Positions 24,555-32,783 of a DNA stretch of 36,354 nucleotides are shown here, piece after piece (position 1 is the first letter of the stretch; each line of letters starts with the position of its first letter). Position numbers and translations under genes: made by a program. The DNA lies in contig CAYJPT010000006.1 of NCBI GenBank assembly GCA_964372165.1, positions 1 to 36,354 of the forward strand. Reading direction: 5' to 3'. This DNA is from CAYJAD01 sp964372165 (GTDB taxonomy: Bacteria; Desulfobacterota; Desulfovibrionia; Desulfovibrionales; Desulfovibrionaceae). The notes under the pieces are model-generated. The model saw only the letters and a list, made by a program, of their open reading frames with translations. It made no database searches and was not told the DNA's origin.

Positions 24555-25793
24555 TTATTCTACAAATAATGGGAAGTCCTTTGCAAACTTTTCTACATCT
24601 TGGCTTAACTTATTAAGAGCATTAGTGTTTTCAACTTGACTTAAAGCTTGAATAATCCAACTAGCTACACGTTGCATATCACTTTCTTTCATGCCACGGG
24701 TTGTAAGAGCAGCTGTACCTAAACGCACTCCACTTGTTACAAATGGAGAACGAGTTTCAAAAGGAACTGTATTTTTATTAACAGTAATACCTGCTAAATC
24801 AAGAGCTTGTTCCGCATCCTTACCTGTAATGTTTTTGTTTGTTAAGTCTAGTAATATTAAATGATTATCTGTGCCGCCAGATACAAGGTCAAAACCTGCA
24901 TCAATAAGGCTTGTTGCTAATGTTTTGGCATTTTTGATAACTTGTTCTTGGTAAGTTTTAAATGATGGACGCAAAGCTTCACCAAAGGACACCGCTTTTG
25001 CCGCAATTACATGCATAAGAGGTCCACCTTGTATACCGGGGAAGATTTGGCTGTTAATCTTCTTGCTCATGTCTGCATCAGATAAAATCATGCCACCACG
25101 TGGACCACGTAAAGTTTTATGGGTTGTGGTTGTGACTATATGGGCATGGTTAATAGGTGAAGGATGCACATTTGCAGCTACAAGGCCTGCAATGTGTGCC
25201 ATATCAACAATTAATTTGGCATCAACTTCATCTGCAATTGCTCTAAACCGTGCAAAATCAATAGTGCGTGCGTAGGATGAACCACCTGCTATAATGACGG
25301 CTGGTCTATGTTCTTTGGCTTGTTTTTCAACATAGTCATAATCAATGTATCCTGTTTCACGCTCAACACCATAGGATATAATGTTGAATAAACGTCCTGA
25401 AAAGCTTGCTGGGCTACCATGTGTTAAATGCCCACCGTGTGAAAGATCCATACCTAGTACAGTTGCACCTGGGTTAATATAAGCAAAGTATGCTGCCATA
25501 TTGGCTTGTGACCCAGAATGTGGTTGTACATTTATATATTCACAACCAAAAAGCTCTTTAGCTCGATCAATGGCTAATGTTTCAACTATATCAACATATT
25601 CACAACCGCCATAATACCTTTTGCCAGGATATCCCTCAGCGTATTTATGCGTTAAGACAGAGCCTTGCGCTTCGCGCACAGATGGTGAAACAAAGTTTTC
25701 AGAGGCAATCAATTCAAGTTTGCCAAGTTGACGTTGATTTTCTAAAGAAATTGCTTTGGCTAGTTCAGGGTCGTGTTGTAAGAGTTCTTGCAT
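24555..25793 (-). CDS. glyA: Serine hydroxymethyltransferase
   Basis: GlyA converts serine and tetrahydrofolate to glycine and 5,10-methylene-tetrahydrofolate, using pyridoxal phosphate. The 412-residue protein is full length. The PLP lysine is K226 in TTTTHKTLRGPRGG. Other family segments are ELIASENFVSPSVREAQGS, NKYAEGYPGKRYYGG-like (here HKYAEGYPGKRYYGG), NVQPHSGSQANMA and the D-x-A-H of VDMAHIAGLVA. It lies downstream of fabF as in Desulfovibrio, but a strong terminator after fabF separates them. A minus-strand TTGACA (25889-25894) in its upstream gap may be part of its own promoter. Confidence 0.98.
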   Translation of the reverse strand: MQELLQHDPELAKAISLENQRQLGKLELIASENFVSPSVREAQGSVLTHKYAEGYPGKRYYGGCEYVDIVETLAIDRAKELFGCEYINVQPHSGSQANMAAYFAYINPGATVLGMDLSHGGHLTHGSPASFSGRLFNIISYGVERETGYIDYDYVEKQAKEHRPAVIIAGGSSYARTIDFARFRAIADEVDAKLIVDMAHIAGLVAANVHPSPINHAHIVTTTTHKTLRGPRGGMILSDADMSKKINSQIFPGIQGGPLMHVIAAKAVSFGEALRPSFKTYQEQVIKNAKTLATSLIDAGFDLVSGGTDNHLILLDLTNKNITGKDAEQALDLAGITVNKNTVPFETRSPFVTSGVRLGTAALTTRGMKESDMQRVASWIIQALSQVENTNALNKLSQDVEKFAKDFPLFVE

Positions 25794-25989
25794 GACTTTC
25801 TCTTTATGTGTTTAGTTGAACGTGATAAAATAAATACTTAGCTAACAGTTAAAAATATTTTATTACAAATGGTTATCATGTTTTTAAGTGTCAACTACTT
25901 AGGCAAAAGACATATAAGTATGTAGCAAAAAAAATAATACCTTAAAAAAATTAAGCAAGTAAATTTTGCTAAAAATATTTGAGCTAGTG

Positions 25990-26035
25990 GTATAAAAAAT
26001 AAAAGGCATTAGCGAATACTTCACTCATGCCTTTT
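25990..26035 (-). terminator. Intrinsic terminator after fabF
   Basis: On the minus strand AAAAGGCAT (26035-26027) pairs with ATGCCTTTT (26009-26001), and an inner AGTGAA pairs with TTCGCT across a single mismatch, followed by ATTTTTTA. This is a strong Rho-independent terminator closing the lipid cluster. Confidence 0.9.
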
Positions 26036-26069
26036 AAAATCAATTTGATCAAAAAAACTGTGGAGCGAG

Positions 26070-27314
26070 TTAGGCTTCCCAACGCTTAAAAATTAAGCTT
26101 GCATTTGTGCCGCCAAATCCAAATGAATTACACATGGCATAATTGCATTGTACTTTTTTAGAACCATCTGACATATAATTTAAATCACAATCAGGATCAG
26201 GTGTGTCACGGTTAATTGATCCAGGAACTATGCCCTCATGTAAAGCAAGCACAGAAAATACACTTTCAATTCCGCCAGCTGCACCTAAAAGGTGACCAGT
26301 CATGGATTTTGTTGCGGAAATAAGAATGTTTTTAGCATGTTCTGCAAAAACTGTTTTAATAGCGCGAGTTTCACATACATCATTTAAATAAGTTGAAGTG
26401 GCGTGCGCATTAATATGATCAATGTCTGACGGTGCAATACCAGCATCTGAAATCGCATTTTTCATAGCCCTTGCCATGCCTTCACCGCTTTCATGCGGTG
26501 CTGTCATGTGGTGAGCATCGCAAGATGTTCCATAGCCGACAATCTCAGCATAGATTTTTGCACCACGTTCAAGGGCATTTTCTAATGTTTCAAGCATGAG
26601 CATACCACTGCCTTCACCTATGACGAATCCATCTCTATTTTTATCAAAGGGGCGAGAGGCCTTTTCCGGCTCATCATTACGAGTTGAAAGTGCTTTTAAA
26701 GCAGTAAAACCAGACACACCTAGCGGAGTTATTGTTGCCTCAACTCCACCAGTCAAGGAGCTGTCACTTCGTCCAAGTAAAATTTCACTCCATGCTGTTC
26801 CTATGGCATGCAGAGCAGACGCACAAGCCGATGTGGCCACAAAATTATTACCCTTAATGCCATTAAATATAGCAATTTGACCAGGGCCCATATTTGCAAT
26901 AAGCATAGGAATCATAAAGGGAGATATTTTATTAGGGCCGGCTTGCATGAGTTTGGTATGAAAAGTTTCTAAGGTGGATAATCCGCCAAGGCCAACACCA
27001 AGGACTACACTTGTCCTTTCAGCATTGTGCTCAGTTACGGTGAAATTTGCATGTTTAAGTAGCATGTCAGCGCCATATACTGAAAATTGAGTAAAGCGAT
27101 CCATGCGTTTTGCTTGTTTAAAAGGAATATGGTCTTCGGGCACAAAATTTTTAACTTCACCCGCAATGCGCGCATCATACTGTGATGCATCAAAAAGTGT
27201 AATGGGAGCAATACCTGATTTGCCGGCAATAAGGTTGTCCCAAGTGCTTGCAAGATCATTGCCTAGGGGGGTAATTGTCGATAAACCAGTGACTACTACA
27301 CGCTTGCGGGTCAT
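26070..27314 (-). CDS. fabF: 3-oxoacyl-ACP synthase II
   Basis: FabF condenses malonyl-ACP with growing acyl-ACP in type II fatty-acid synthesis. The 414-residue protein carries the Cys-His-His triad of elongating ketosynthases: C164 (VATSACASALHAIG), His in HINAHATSTYLND near 304 and His in TGHLLGAAGG near 341. The N-terminal RVVVTGLSTITPLG and C-terminal NSFGFGGTNASLIF are typical. It is the last gene of the fab cluster, about 100 bp past acpP with terminator-like hairpins in between, and is followed by a strong terminator. Confidence 0.98.
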   Translation of the reverse strand: MTRKRVVVTGLSTITPLGNDLASTWDNLIAGKSGIAPITLFDASQYDARIAGEVKNFVPEDHIPFKQAKRMDRFTQFSVYGADMLLKHANFTVTEHNAERTSVVLGVGLGGLSTLETFHTKLMQAGPNKISPFMIPMLIANMGPGQIAIFNGIKGNNFVATSACASALHAIGTAWSEILLGRSDSSLTGGVEATITPLGVSGFTALKALSTRNDEPEKASRPFDKNRDGFVIGEGSGMLMLETLENALERGAKIYAEIVGYGTSCDAHHMTAPHESGEGMARAMKNAISDAGIAPSDIDHINAHATSTYLNDVCETRAIKTVFAEHAKNILISATKSMTGHLLGAAGGIESVFSVLALHEGIVPGSINRDTPDPDCDLNYMSDGSKKVQCNYAMCNSFGFGGTNASLIFKRWEA

Positions 27315-27352
27315 GCCACGCCTCCTTAATCCAAAATTTAATTTTAAAATAC

Positions 27353-27412
27353 AAAAAAACCAAGTTTATGTTTGTAAACATGGTTGATGATGCCGGGGAT
27401 AAACCCCGGCAT
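27353..27412 (-). terminator. Tandem hairpins between acpP and fabF
   Basis: Just past the acpP stop, a perfect 9-bp GC-rich hairpin (27390-27398 with 27404-27412) is followed by a second stem (27359-27368 with 27375-27384, one mismatch) and a run of Us. Together they look like an intrinsic terminator inside the operon, which would give more acpP than fabF message. Confidence 0.8.
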
Positions 27413-27417
27413 AGACA

Positions 27418-27651
27418 TTACATTTTAGATTCAATATAGCTGATGGCGTCTTGGACTTTAAGTAGTTCTTGAGCGTCATCATCGGCTATTTCAATGTCAA
27501 ACTCTTCTTCCATAGCCATAATAAGCTCTGTAAGGTCAAGAGAATCTGCGCCAAGATCTTCAACAAATGAAGCGCCTGGTTTTACTTCTTCGGCAGAAAC
27601 GCCAAGTTGTTCAACTATAATATTGGTTACTTTTTGAGCTACATCAGACAT
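27418..27651 (-). CDS. acpP: Acyl carrier protein
   Basis: ACP carries the growing acyl chain on phosphopantetheine. The 77-residue acidic protein has the attachment serine S37 in GADSLDLTELIMAME, and the usual EEFDIEIADDDAQEL helix. The frame extends to a TTG at 27663, but GGAGG lies five bases before the ATG at 27649-27651, which also gives the standard N-terminus (MSDVAQKVTNIIVEQL). It lies 33 bp after fabG and is followed by tandem terminator-like hairpins. Confidence 0.98.
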   Translation of the reverse strand: MSDVAQKVTNIIVEQLGVSAEEVKPGASFVEDLGADSLDLTELIMAMEEEFDIEIADDDAQELLKVQDAISYIESKM

Positions 27652-27684
27652 ATAAGCCTCCAAATGTCTTTTATTTTTCTTTAT

Positions 27685-28431
27685 TTATGAACAATACATG
27701 CCGCCATTGACAGCAATGAGTTGTCCTGTAATGTAAGCGGATTTTTCCGACGCAAGGAAAACTACCGCATTGGCCACTTCTTCTACACTGCCCATTCGCT
27801 TTAGTGGGACAATGTCTTCATATTGTTTGCGCACTTCTTCGGACAAACATGCAGTCATATCGGTTTCAATAAAACCTGGAGCAACTGTATTTACACGAAT
27901 ATTACGCCCTGCAAGTTCTTTAGCTGCAGACATAGTCATGCCATGTAAACCTGCCTTAGTTGCGGCATAATTTACCTGTCCGACATTGCCCATTTGCCCA
28001 ACTACAGATGAAATATTTATGATGCTTCCATGACGTTGTTTTGCCATTGTACGTGCTGCTTCACGCATACAAAAAAAAGCACCACGTAAATTTATATCAA
28101 GTACAGAGTCAAAGTCAGCATCTTTCATACGAATGAGGAAGCCGTCTTTTGTAACACCTGCATTATTAACGAGGGTACAAAGGTTGACCTTGTCTTTTAT
28201 ATTATTTGCAAAAAATTGTTCAACATCGGAACTGTTACTTACGTTAAGGCAAAAAGCTTTGGCTTTACCACCATTTGCGCAAATATCATTTACTACAGCT
28301 TCTGCTTCATCGGCCTTTGAGACATAGGTTAAAAAAACTTGTAGACCTTCTTTAGCAAGTGCGTATGCAATGCCTTTTCCTATACCACGAGATCCACCTG
28401 TTACTAAAGCTGTATTAATCGCATCATGCAT
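27685..28431 (-). CDS. fabG: 3-oxoacyl-ACP reductase
   Basis: FabG reduces 3-oxoacyl-ACP with NADPH. It is a 248-residue short-chain dehydrogenase with the TGGSRGIGKGIA nucleotide site (11-22), NNAG (89-92), and catalytic N114, S142, Y155 and K159 (NISSVVGQMGNVGQVNYAATKAG). C-terminal VNGGMYCS is typical. GGAG precedes the ATG at 28431. It is 180 bp downstream of fabH with a small hairpin in the gap, and 33 bp before acpP. Confidence 0.97.
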   Translation of the reverse strand: MHDAINTALVTGGSRGIGKGIAYALAKEGLQVFLTYVSKADEAEAVVNDICANGGKAKAFCLNVSNSSDVEQFFANNIKDKVNLCTLVNNAGVTKDGFLIRMKDADFDSVLDINLRGAFFCMREAARTMAKQRHGSIINISSVVGQMGNVGQVNYAATKAGLHGMTMSAAKELAGRNIRVNTVAPGFIETDMTACLSEEVRKQYEDIVPLKRMGSVEEVANAVVFLASEKSAYITGQLIAVNGGMYCS

Positions 28432-28481
28432 TAACTTTCTCCGCCTAATTTAAATAAAAATTCAATATAAAATTATTGCTA

Positions 28482-28504
28482 AGAAATTCTGAATAAGAAT
28501 TTCT
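28482..28504. terminator. Weak hairpin between fabH and fabG
   Basis: AGAAATTCT (28482-28490) pairs exactly with AGAATTTCT (28496-28504) around a five-base loop, followed on the minus strand by an AT-rich run with a short U tract further on. It may attenuate readthrough from fabH into fabG; the all-AT stem makes this uncertain. Confidence 0.4.
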
Positions 28505-28611
28505 ATCTTAAAGCTATATAAATTTCAATGCTAAAAAGAAATTAAAAAATATTTAAAAATTAATGACATCTATGAGTTTGATTGTGGAATTTTAAATCTT
28601 TTTTATAAATA

Positions 28612-29601
28612 CTATAAAAATTCCACAATTCCAGAGCCCCAAGTAAAGCCTGCACCCACTGCGCTAAGCAATACTAATTGGCTTGGTTCAATATAATTTC
28701 CGTTTAAGGCTTCACCCATGGCAACTGGTATGGAAGCTGCAGACATATTGCCGTATTTTTGTACATTGGTAAAAACTTTCTCTGCATCAATAGGTAAGCG
28801 GCTACCTACAGATTCAATAATTCGCAAATTTGCTTGGTGAGGTATAAATAAATTAATATCTTCAATTGATAAGTTATTACGTTCCAGTATCTCATGGCAT
28901 ACGGCTGTCATGCTGCGCACCGCATGCTTAAAAACCTCACGACCCTGCATATGTAAAAAAAATTCATCTCCAATTGGTGTACCAACTTCATAAGCAGCTG
29001 CACTGCCACCACCAATTGTTATTAAGTTTTGCAAGCTGCCATCACTATGACAAATAACATCTAAAATACGCGCTTGTGCACCTTGTTGGGTATTGCTAAG
29101 AACAAGAGCTCCAGCCCCATCACCAAAAAGAACACAAGTGCCTCTGTCTTCCCAATTAACTTTTCTGGTCAATGCTTCAGAACAAATGAGCAGAATTTTT
29201 GCATTTGGATTACCTGCTAAGATGTCTTTAGCAAGACTTAGGCCATATATAAAACCAGTACAGGCAGCATTAAAGTCAAAGGCCATAATGTTGCCACAGC
29301 CTAGCTTATGTGCTACTATGGTAGCAGTAGAAGGGCATAGGTAATCAGGAGTTGCAGTGCCAAGCAGAATATGTGTGATTTCTGAAGCTTGAGCATTTGC
29401 AGCTTTAAGAGCTTCTTGTGCTGCTGCAAAGGCCATATCTGAATTTTGTTCTTTTTCAGCAAGTATATGGCGTTGCTTAATGCCTGTGCGTGTGCTTATC
29501 CATTCATCATTGGTATCAACAAACTTGCTAAGGTCATCATTGCTCAAGATGCGCTCAGGTGCATAGATGCCAATTCCATGTATGTAGTTATTGTTATTCA
29601 T
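28612..29601 (-). CDS. fabH: 3-oxoacyl-ACP synthase III
   Basis: FabH starts fatty-acid chains by condensing acetyl-CoA (or another acyl-CoA) with malonyl-ACP. The 329-residue protein has the Cys-His-Asn triad: C114 in NAACTGFIYGL, His in FIPHQANLRI near 256 and Asn in KYGNMSAAS near 286. The N-terminal GIYAPERILSNDDLSK and DEWISTRTGI segments are typical. It starts 14 bp after plsX and is clearly in the same operon. Confidence 0.98.
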   Translation of the reverse strand: MNNNNYIHGIGIYAPERILSNDDLSKFVDTNDEWISTRTGIKQRHILAEKEQNSDMAFAAAQEALKAANAQASEITHILLGTATPDYLCPSTATIVAHKLGCGNIMAFDFNAACTGFIYGLSLAKDILAGNPNAKILLICSEALTRKVNWEDRGTCVLFGDGAGALVLSNTQQGAQARILDVICHSDGSLQNLITIGGGSAAAYEVGTPIGDEFFLHMQGREVFKHAVRSMTAVCHEILERNNLSIEDINLFIPHQANLRIIESVGSRLPIDAEKVFTNVQKYGNMSAASIPVAMGEALNGNYIEPSQLVLLSAVGAGFTWGSGIVEFL

Positions 29602-29615
29602 ATTATGTGATTGAT

Positions 29616-30650
29616 TTAAAAAGCTCGGCTAAAACAAGTTAATTCTTCATTGGCAGCAATACTTTCAGCAAGACGAAGGTTGGTTTCTTTACGTACAAAT
29701 GTACCCCCCATCTTTATAGCATTGCAAATAGCTTTTTCATTGGATTTACCATGGCAAACAAGCACTAAACTTTGAAGTCCAAGCACTGGCGCACCGCCAT
29801 ATTCTGCATAGTCAATGGTCTCTGCAAACTTTTTAAATGCACTCTTAGCAAGCCGCGCTCCTAAGGTGGATAAAAAGCCTGAGTATAAATTTTTCTTTAA
29901 AATACGTAGAAGTGAATGGGAAAACCCTTCACTCATTTTTAAGACAACATTACCAATAAAGCCGTCGCATACTACAACATCTACTTCGCCTGTAAAGAGA
30001 TCACGACCTTCACAATTTCCGCAGAAGTTAATGTTTTTTGCCATTTTGAGTAATTCATATGCTTCTTTAACCTGCAGGTTTCCTTTACCTTCTTCTTCTC
30101 CAATACTAAGCAGGCTAATACGTGGAGAGGCGTACTCTAAAAGATCACGCGCAAAAGCATCCCCCATAAGCCCAAATTGAAAAAGATGATACGGCCTACA
30201 ATCAACAGTGGCGCCGCAATCTAAAAGGACCAAGGGGTTTTTTTCCGTAGGTAATAAAGTCGTTAATGCTGGACGCTCCACACCTGGAATGCGCCCAAGA
30301 ATAAACATACCGCATGCAACAGTAGCACCGGAGTGCCCTGCACTTACAACTGCATGGGCAGCACCGTCACGAACAAGCCTGCAGGCCACCTGAATAGAGG
30401 CGTTTTTTTTGCGTCTTAAAATGTCAGATGGTTTTTCATTCATATGGACCACATCATCAGCGTGAATAATTTCGTAATGTGCACCTTCTAAATTCAAGTT
30501 TTCAAGCTCTGTTGCAATACGCTCTGTATCTCCAACCAGTAAGGCTTTGATATCATAGAGCTTTGCAGCAAGAATAGAAGCACGCACAGCTACGGAGGGG
30601 CCAAAATCACCCCCCATAACATCCACGGCAATGATAGGTCTTTTTTCCAT
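29616..30650 (-). CDS. plsX: Phosphate acyltransferase PlsX
   Basis: PlsX makes acyl-phosphate from acyl-ACP, which PlsY uses to begin phospholipid synthesis. The 344-residue protein opens with IIAVDVMGGDFGPSVAV and has VSAGHSGATVACGMFILGRIPGVERPAL and VCDGFIGNVVLKMSEG, all hallmark segments. It overlaps the rpmF stop by one base (TAATG), so translation is probably coupled, and precedes fabH by 14 bp. The cluster ties lipid synthesis to ribosome protein L32 expression, as in many bacteria. Confidence 0.98.
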   Translation of the reverse strand: MEKRPIIAVDVMGGDFGPSVAVRASILAAKLYDIKALLVGDTERIATELENLNLEGAHYEIIHADDVVHMNEKPSDILRRKKNASIQVACRLVRDGAAHAVVSAGHSGATVACGMFILGRIPGVERPALTTLLPTEKNPLVLLDCGATVDCRPYHLFQFGLMGDAFARDLLEYASPRISLLSIGEEEGKGNLQVKEAYELLKMAKNINFCGNCEGRDLFTGEVDVVVCDGFIGNVVLKMSEGFSHSLLRILKKNLYSGFLSTLGARLAKSAFKKFAETIDYAEYGGAPVLGLQSLVLVCHGKSNEKAICNAIKMGGTFVRKETNLRLAESIAANEELTCFSRAF

Positions 30651-30835
30651 TACTCTTGATCTTGAGCTGTGGAAATCACCTTACGGCCTTTGTAGCTACC
30701 GCAACTTCCACATACGCTATGTGGAATTGTGGGCTCACCGCATGCGCAATATACCACTGCTGGTATTGCTACACGGTCATGGGAGCGACGCATACCCTTT
30801 CTAGAGCGGGATTTTTTGTTTTGTTGAACAGCCAT
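30650..30835 (-). CDS. rpmF: Ribosomal protein L32
   Basis: L32 is a small zinc-binding large-subunit protein. The 61-residue sequence starts MAVQQNKKSRSRKGMRRSHD, the usual L32 N-terminus, and has cysteines 30, 32, 42 and 45. The first pair is C-x-C rather than the common C-x2-C, a small oddity that may affect zinc binding. It follows the DUF177 gene by 19 bp and overlaps plsX by one base. Confidence 0.97.
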   Translation of the reverse strand: MAVQQNKKSRSRKGMRRSHDRVAIPAVVYCACGEPTIPHSVCGSCGSYKGRKVISTAQDQE

Positions 30836-30854
30836 TTTATTTCTCCTATAGGAT

Positions 30855-31424
30855 TTATTTTACATCTTTGATTTTTATTGTGCGCAAAATAGCAAAGCGA
30901 GAATCGCCACTATCTTGCTTACAAAGGCACGTGTTTTCATTTAAATTAACACCACAAATTGCGCATAATCCTTGGCAATTTGTGGAACAAATAGGTTGCA
31001 TTGGAAAGGATAGTACAAATTCCTCCCAGCACAAAGCAGCTAAGTCCAATACAGGTATAGCATTTTGAATGATGATATGACTTAAGGTTTCTTGGGCATC
31101 AATGAAGTCGTCATCAGTATCATCAAAATCATCCATAATGCCTAAAGCGGCATTAGGTGCATGCTCAAATCTGTCAATTTGTGCATTAATGCTCACATGC
31201 ATTGGCTCTGCGCAACGGTTACAAGGCAATTCAATACTACCTGTAAGTACACCTCTCACCATAATGCCACCAGGCATAGGCATGAGAGTAAGCTGGGCAG
31301 CAATAGGGTCGATTATACGGCATTGCATATGAAACTCATCAAGTGGATTTAACCAAATATCTTGATTGTTTAACGCAATATTTTGCCCCTCTTGGGGTAT
31401 ATCATGAATAGAAATTTGAAACAT
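30855..31424 (-). CDS. YceD-family (DUF177) protein
   Basis: The DUF177/YceD family is almost always encoded just before rpmF and has been linked to 23S rRNA or ribosome accumulation. The 189-residue protein has the family layout: GVLTGSIELPCNRCAEPM near residue 60-75, an acidic stretch (DDFDDTDDDF), LDLAALCWEEFVLSFPMQPIC, and a C-terminal cysteine group (CSTNCQGLCAICGVNLNENTC) that probably binds zinc. It heads the rpmF-plsX-fab cluster; the 95-bp gap upstream should carry the cluster promoter. Confidence 0.88.
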   Translation of the reverse strand: MFQISIHDIPQEGQNIALNNQDIWLNPLDEFHMQCRIIDPIAAQLTLMPMPGGIMVRGVLTGSIELPCNRCAEPMHVSINAQIDRFEHAPNAALGIMDDFDDTDDDFIDAQETLSHIIIQNAIPVLDLAALCWEEFVLSFPMQPICSTNCQGLCAICGVNLNENTCLCKQDSGDSRFAILRTIKIKDVK

Positions 31425-31519
31425 GCCCTTATTAACCTCGCGAACTGAGGTATTTACATGGGCATACCCTATTATGTCAAGAAATTCTAGCCGTTTTTTT
31501 GCATAAATTACGTTTAACT

Positions 31520-32143
31520 TTATGGCATAAAAATTAAAGCCAATGCCAGAGCGATAAATATTAATGCTGCTAGGCGGTTAATGAGTATTTGATATTTGGG
31601 CGAACTATTAAACCAGTGTGCAAGTTGTCCTCCAAGTATGGCAACAAGTCCAAAAACTATTAAGGTGGCAAGAATAAAAATTCCACCCAAAATTGACATT
31701 TGCAAGGCTAAAGAACCACGATCTGGACTTACAAACTGTGGCAATAGCGCAAGAAAAAATAAAGCAACCTTAGGGTTGGTTATATTCATTATTATACCAC
31801 GTCGATATAATGCAAAGTGCCCGATGAAATTATTTTTTTGCAAGGATGCTGTGCTGCTTTGGGCTTTTAGCGTAAGCCAAGCAAGATATAATAAGTATGC
31901 AGCACCAATCATTTTTAAGGTTAAAAAAGCCGCAGGAGAGTTTTGGAAAACTATGGATACCCCAAAAGCCACAGCCAAAGTATGACCTAAAATACCTGTT
32001 ATGAGCCCAAATACTGTAAAAAGTCCGGCCTTTGCACCGTAAAGTGCAGATTGTGTTAAGACAAAAATATTATCCGGACCAGGAGCTATGGCAAGGATTA
32101 AAGCTGTCATAAAAAAGGTAAGTCCAACATCTAATGGTATCAT
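31520..32143 (-). CDS. LysE/RhtB-family amino-acid exporter
   Basis: The 207-residue protein has about six membrane helices and the LysE/RhtB signature near the N-terminus (LILAIAPGPDNIFVLTQSALYGAKAGL). NPKVALFFLALLPQFV in the middle is also diagnostic. Members export amino acids such as lysine, threonine or homoserine lactone from the cytoplasm; the substrate here cannot be told from sequence. It stands alone, with 95 bp to the DUF177 gene downstream and 75 bp to the GIY-YIG gene upstream. Confidence 0.92.
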   Translation of the reverse strand: MIPLDVGLTFFMTALILAIAPGPDNIFVLTQSALYGAKAGLFTVFGLITGILGHTLAVAFGVSIVFQNSPAAFLTLKMIGAAYLLYLAWLTLKAQSSTASLQKNNFIGHFALYRRGIIMNITNPKVALFFLALLPQFVSPDRGSLALQMSILGGIFILATLIVFGLVAILGGQLAHWFNSSPKYQILINRLAALIFIALALALIFMP

Positions 32144-32218
32144 ATAAAAACCTTAAAAAATTTGATATAATTCATTGAATTAGTTAAATGTATGTTCTTT
32201 GTCTTTCCACGGTGAAAT

Positions 32219-32500
32219 TTAAAATATCAGCACTTTATTGTCTTGATTATATTTTTGCAGTGCATTAATTTTTTGAGTTTTAGGTAGGGCTTTAATCAAG
32301 GCTTCTAAACGTGAGGCTTGTTGGCGGTTTGCACATAAAACTGACATGCAAAGGGTCACTGGGCGTTTATTGCGAGTATATTTTGCACCGCCTGATAAAA
32401 GCCCATTGTGCTGCTTAAGGCGTCTTTCTATGTTGGTGGTAATGCCGCAATATAGACTATTATCATTGCAGCTAACCAAGTATACATGCCAATCTTGCAT
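32219..32500 (-). CDS. GIY-YIG domain protein (UPF0213/YhbQ-like)
   Basis: This is a single-domain GIY-YIG nuclease-fold protein of 93 residues. The two motif strands appear as WHVYLVSC and SLYCGITTNIERRLKQHN, with the conserved Arg and His, and the later Glu in RLEALIK. YhbQ-type members are proposed DNA-damage-related endonucleases, but the function is little known. The frame stays open to 32581, inside the upstream gene, but the 93-residue start at 32498-32500 matches the family length. No Shine-Dalgarno is visible; TATAAT lies four bases before the ATG with TTACTA 17 bases further up, so a leaderless or weakly translated message is possible. Confidence 0.85.
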   Translation of the reverse strand: MQDWHVYLVSCNDNSLYCGITTNIERRLKQHNGLLSGGAKYTRNKRPVTLCMSVLCANRQQASRLEALIKALPKTQKINALQKYNQDNKVLIF

Positions 32501-32546
32501 AATATTATACCAAATTAAGTACACTTTAGTAATGCGCACAAGTTTT

Positions 32547-32783
32547 TTAGACAAAGTCCGGATCAATGGCTGCCTTTCCATTGGCTAATATTATGCGTAT
32601 ATAGTCAAGTCCGTGCTCATCCACCGGCATTATGGGGAAGTTTTTTTGGCAAGAGCTACACTGCGCCATGGTCGGTTGTGTGGGTGATACCATAGATACA
32701 TGGCGACTGCAAAAAGGGCAGGCATAAAAAAATAAAAACTCCATACCATCAGGGGCAACGGGCTGTACTGGCTTTGATGACAT
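32547..32783 (-). CDS. Small zinc-ribbon protein, translationally coupled to gpmI
   Basis: The 78-residue protein contains a zinc ribbon with C22, C25, C42 and C45 (CPFCSRHVS...CSSC) and no membrane segment; the family is not recognised. The frame extends to 32840 inside gpmI, but the ATG at 32781-32783 overlaps the gpmI TAA by one base (TAATG) and has GGAG eight bases upstream, so it was chosen. The coupling suggests it is made together with GpmI. A function in binding nucleic acid or in protein contacts is only a general expectation for zinc ribbons. Confidence 0.7.
   Translation of the reverse strand: MSSKPVQPVAPDGMEFLFFYACPFCSRHVSMVSPTQPTMAQCSSCQKNFPIMPVDEHGLDYIRIILANGKAAIDPDFV

Noticed and set aside
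32501..32581. N-terminal extension of the GIY-YIG protein
   Set aside because: It overlaps the upstream zinc-ribbon gene and adds 27 residues unknown in this family, which normally starts a few residues before the first motif strand.
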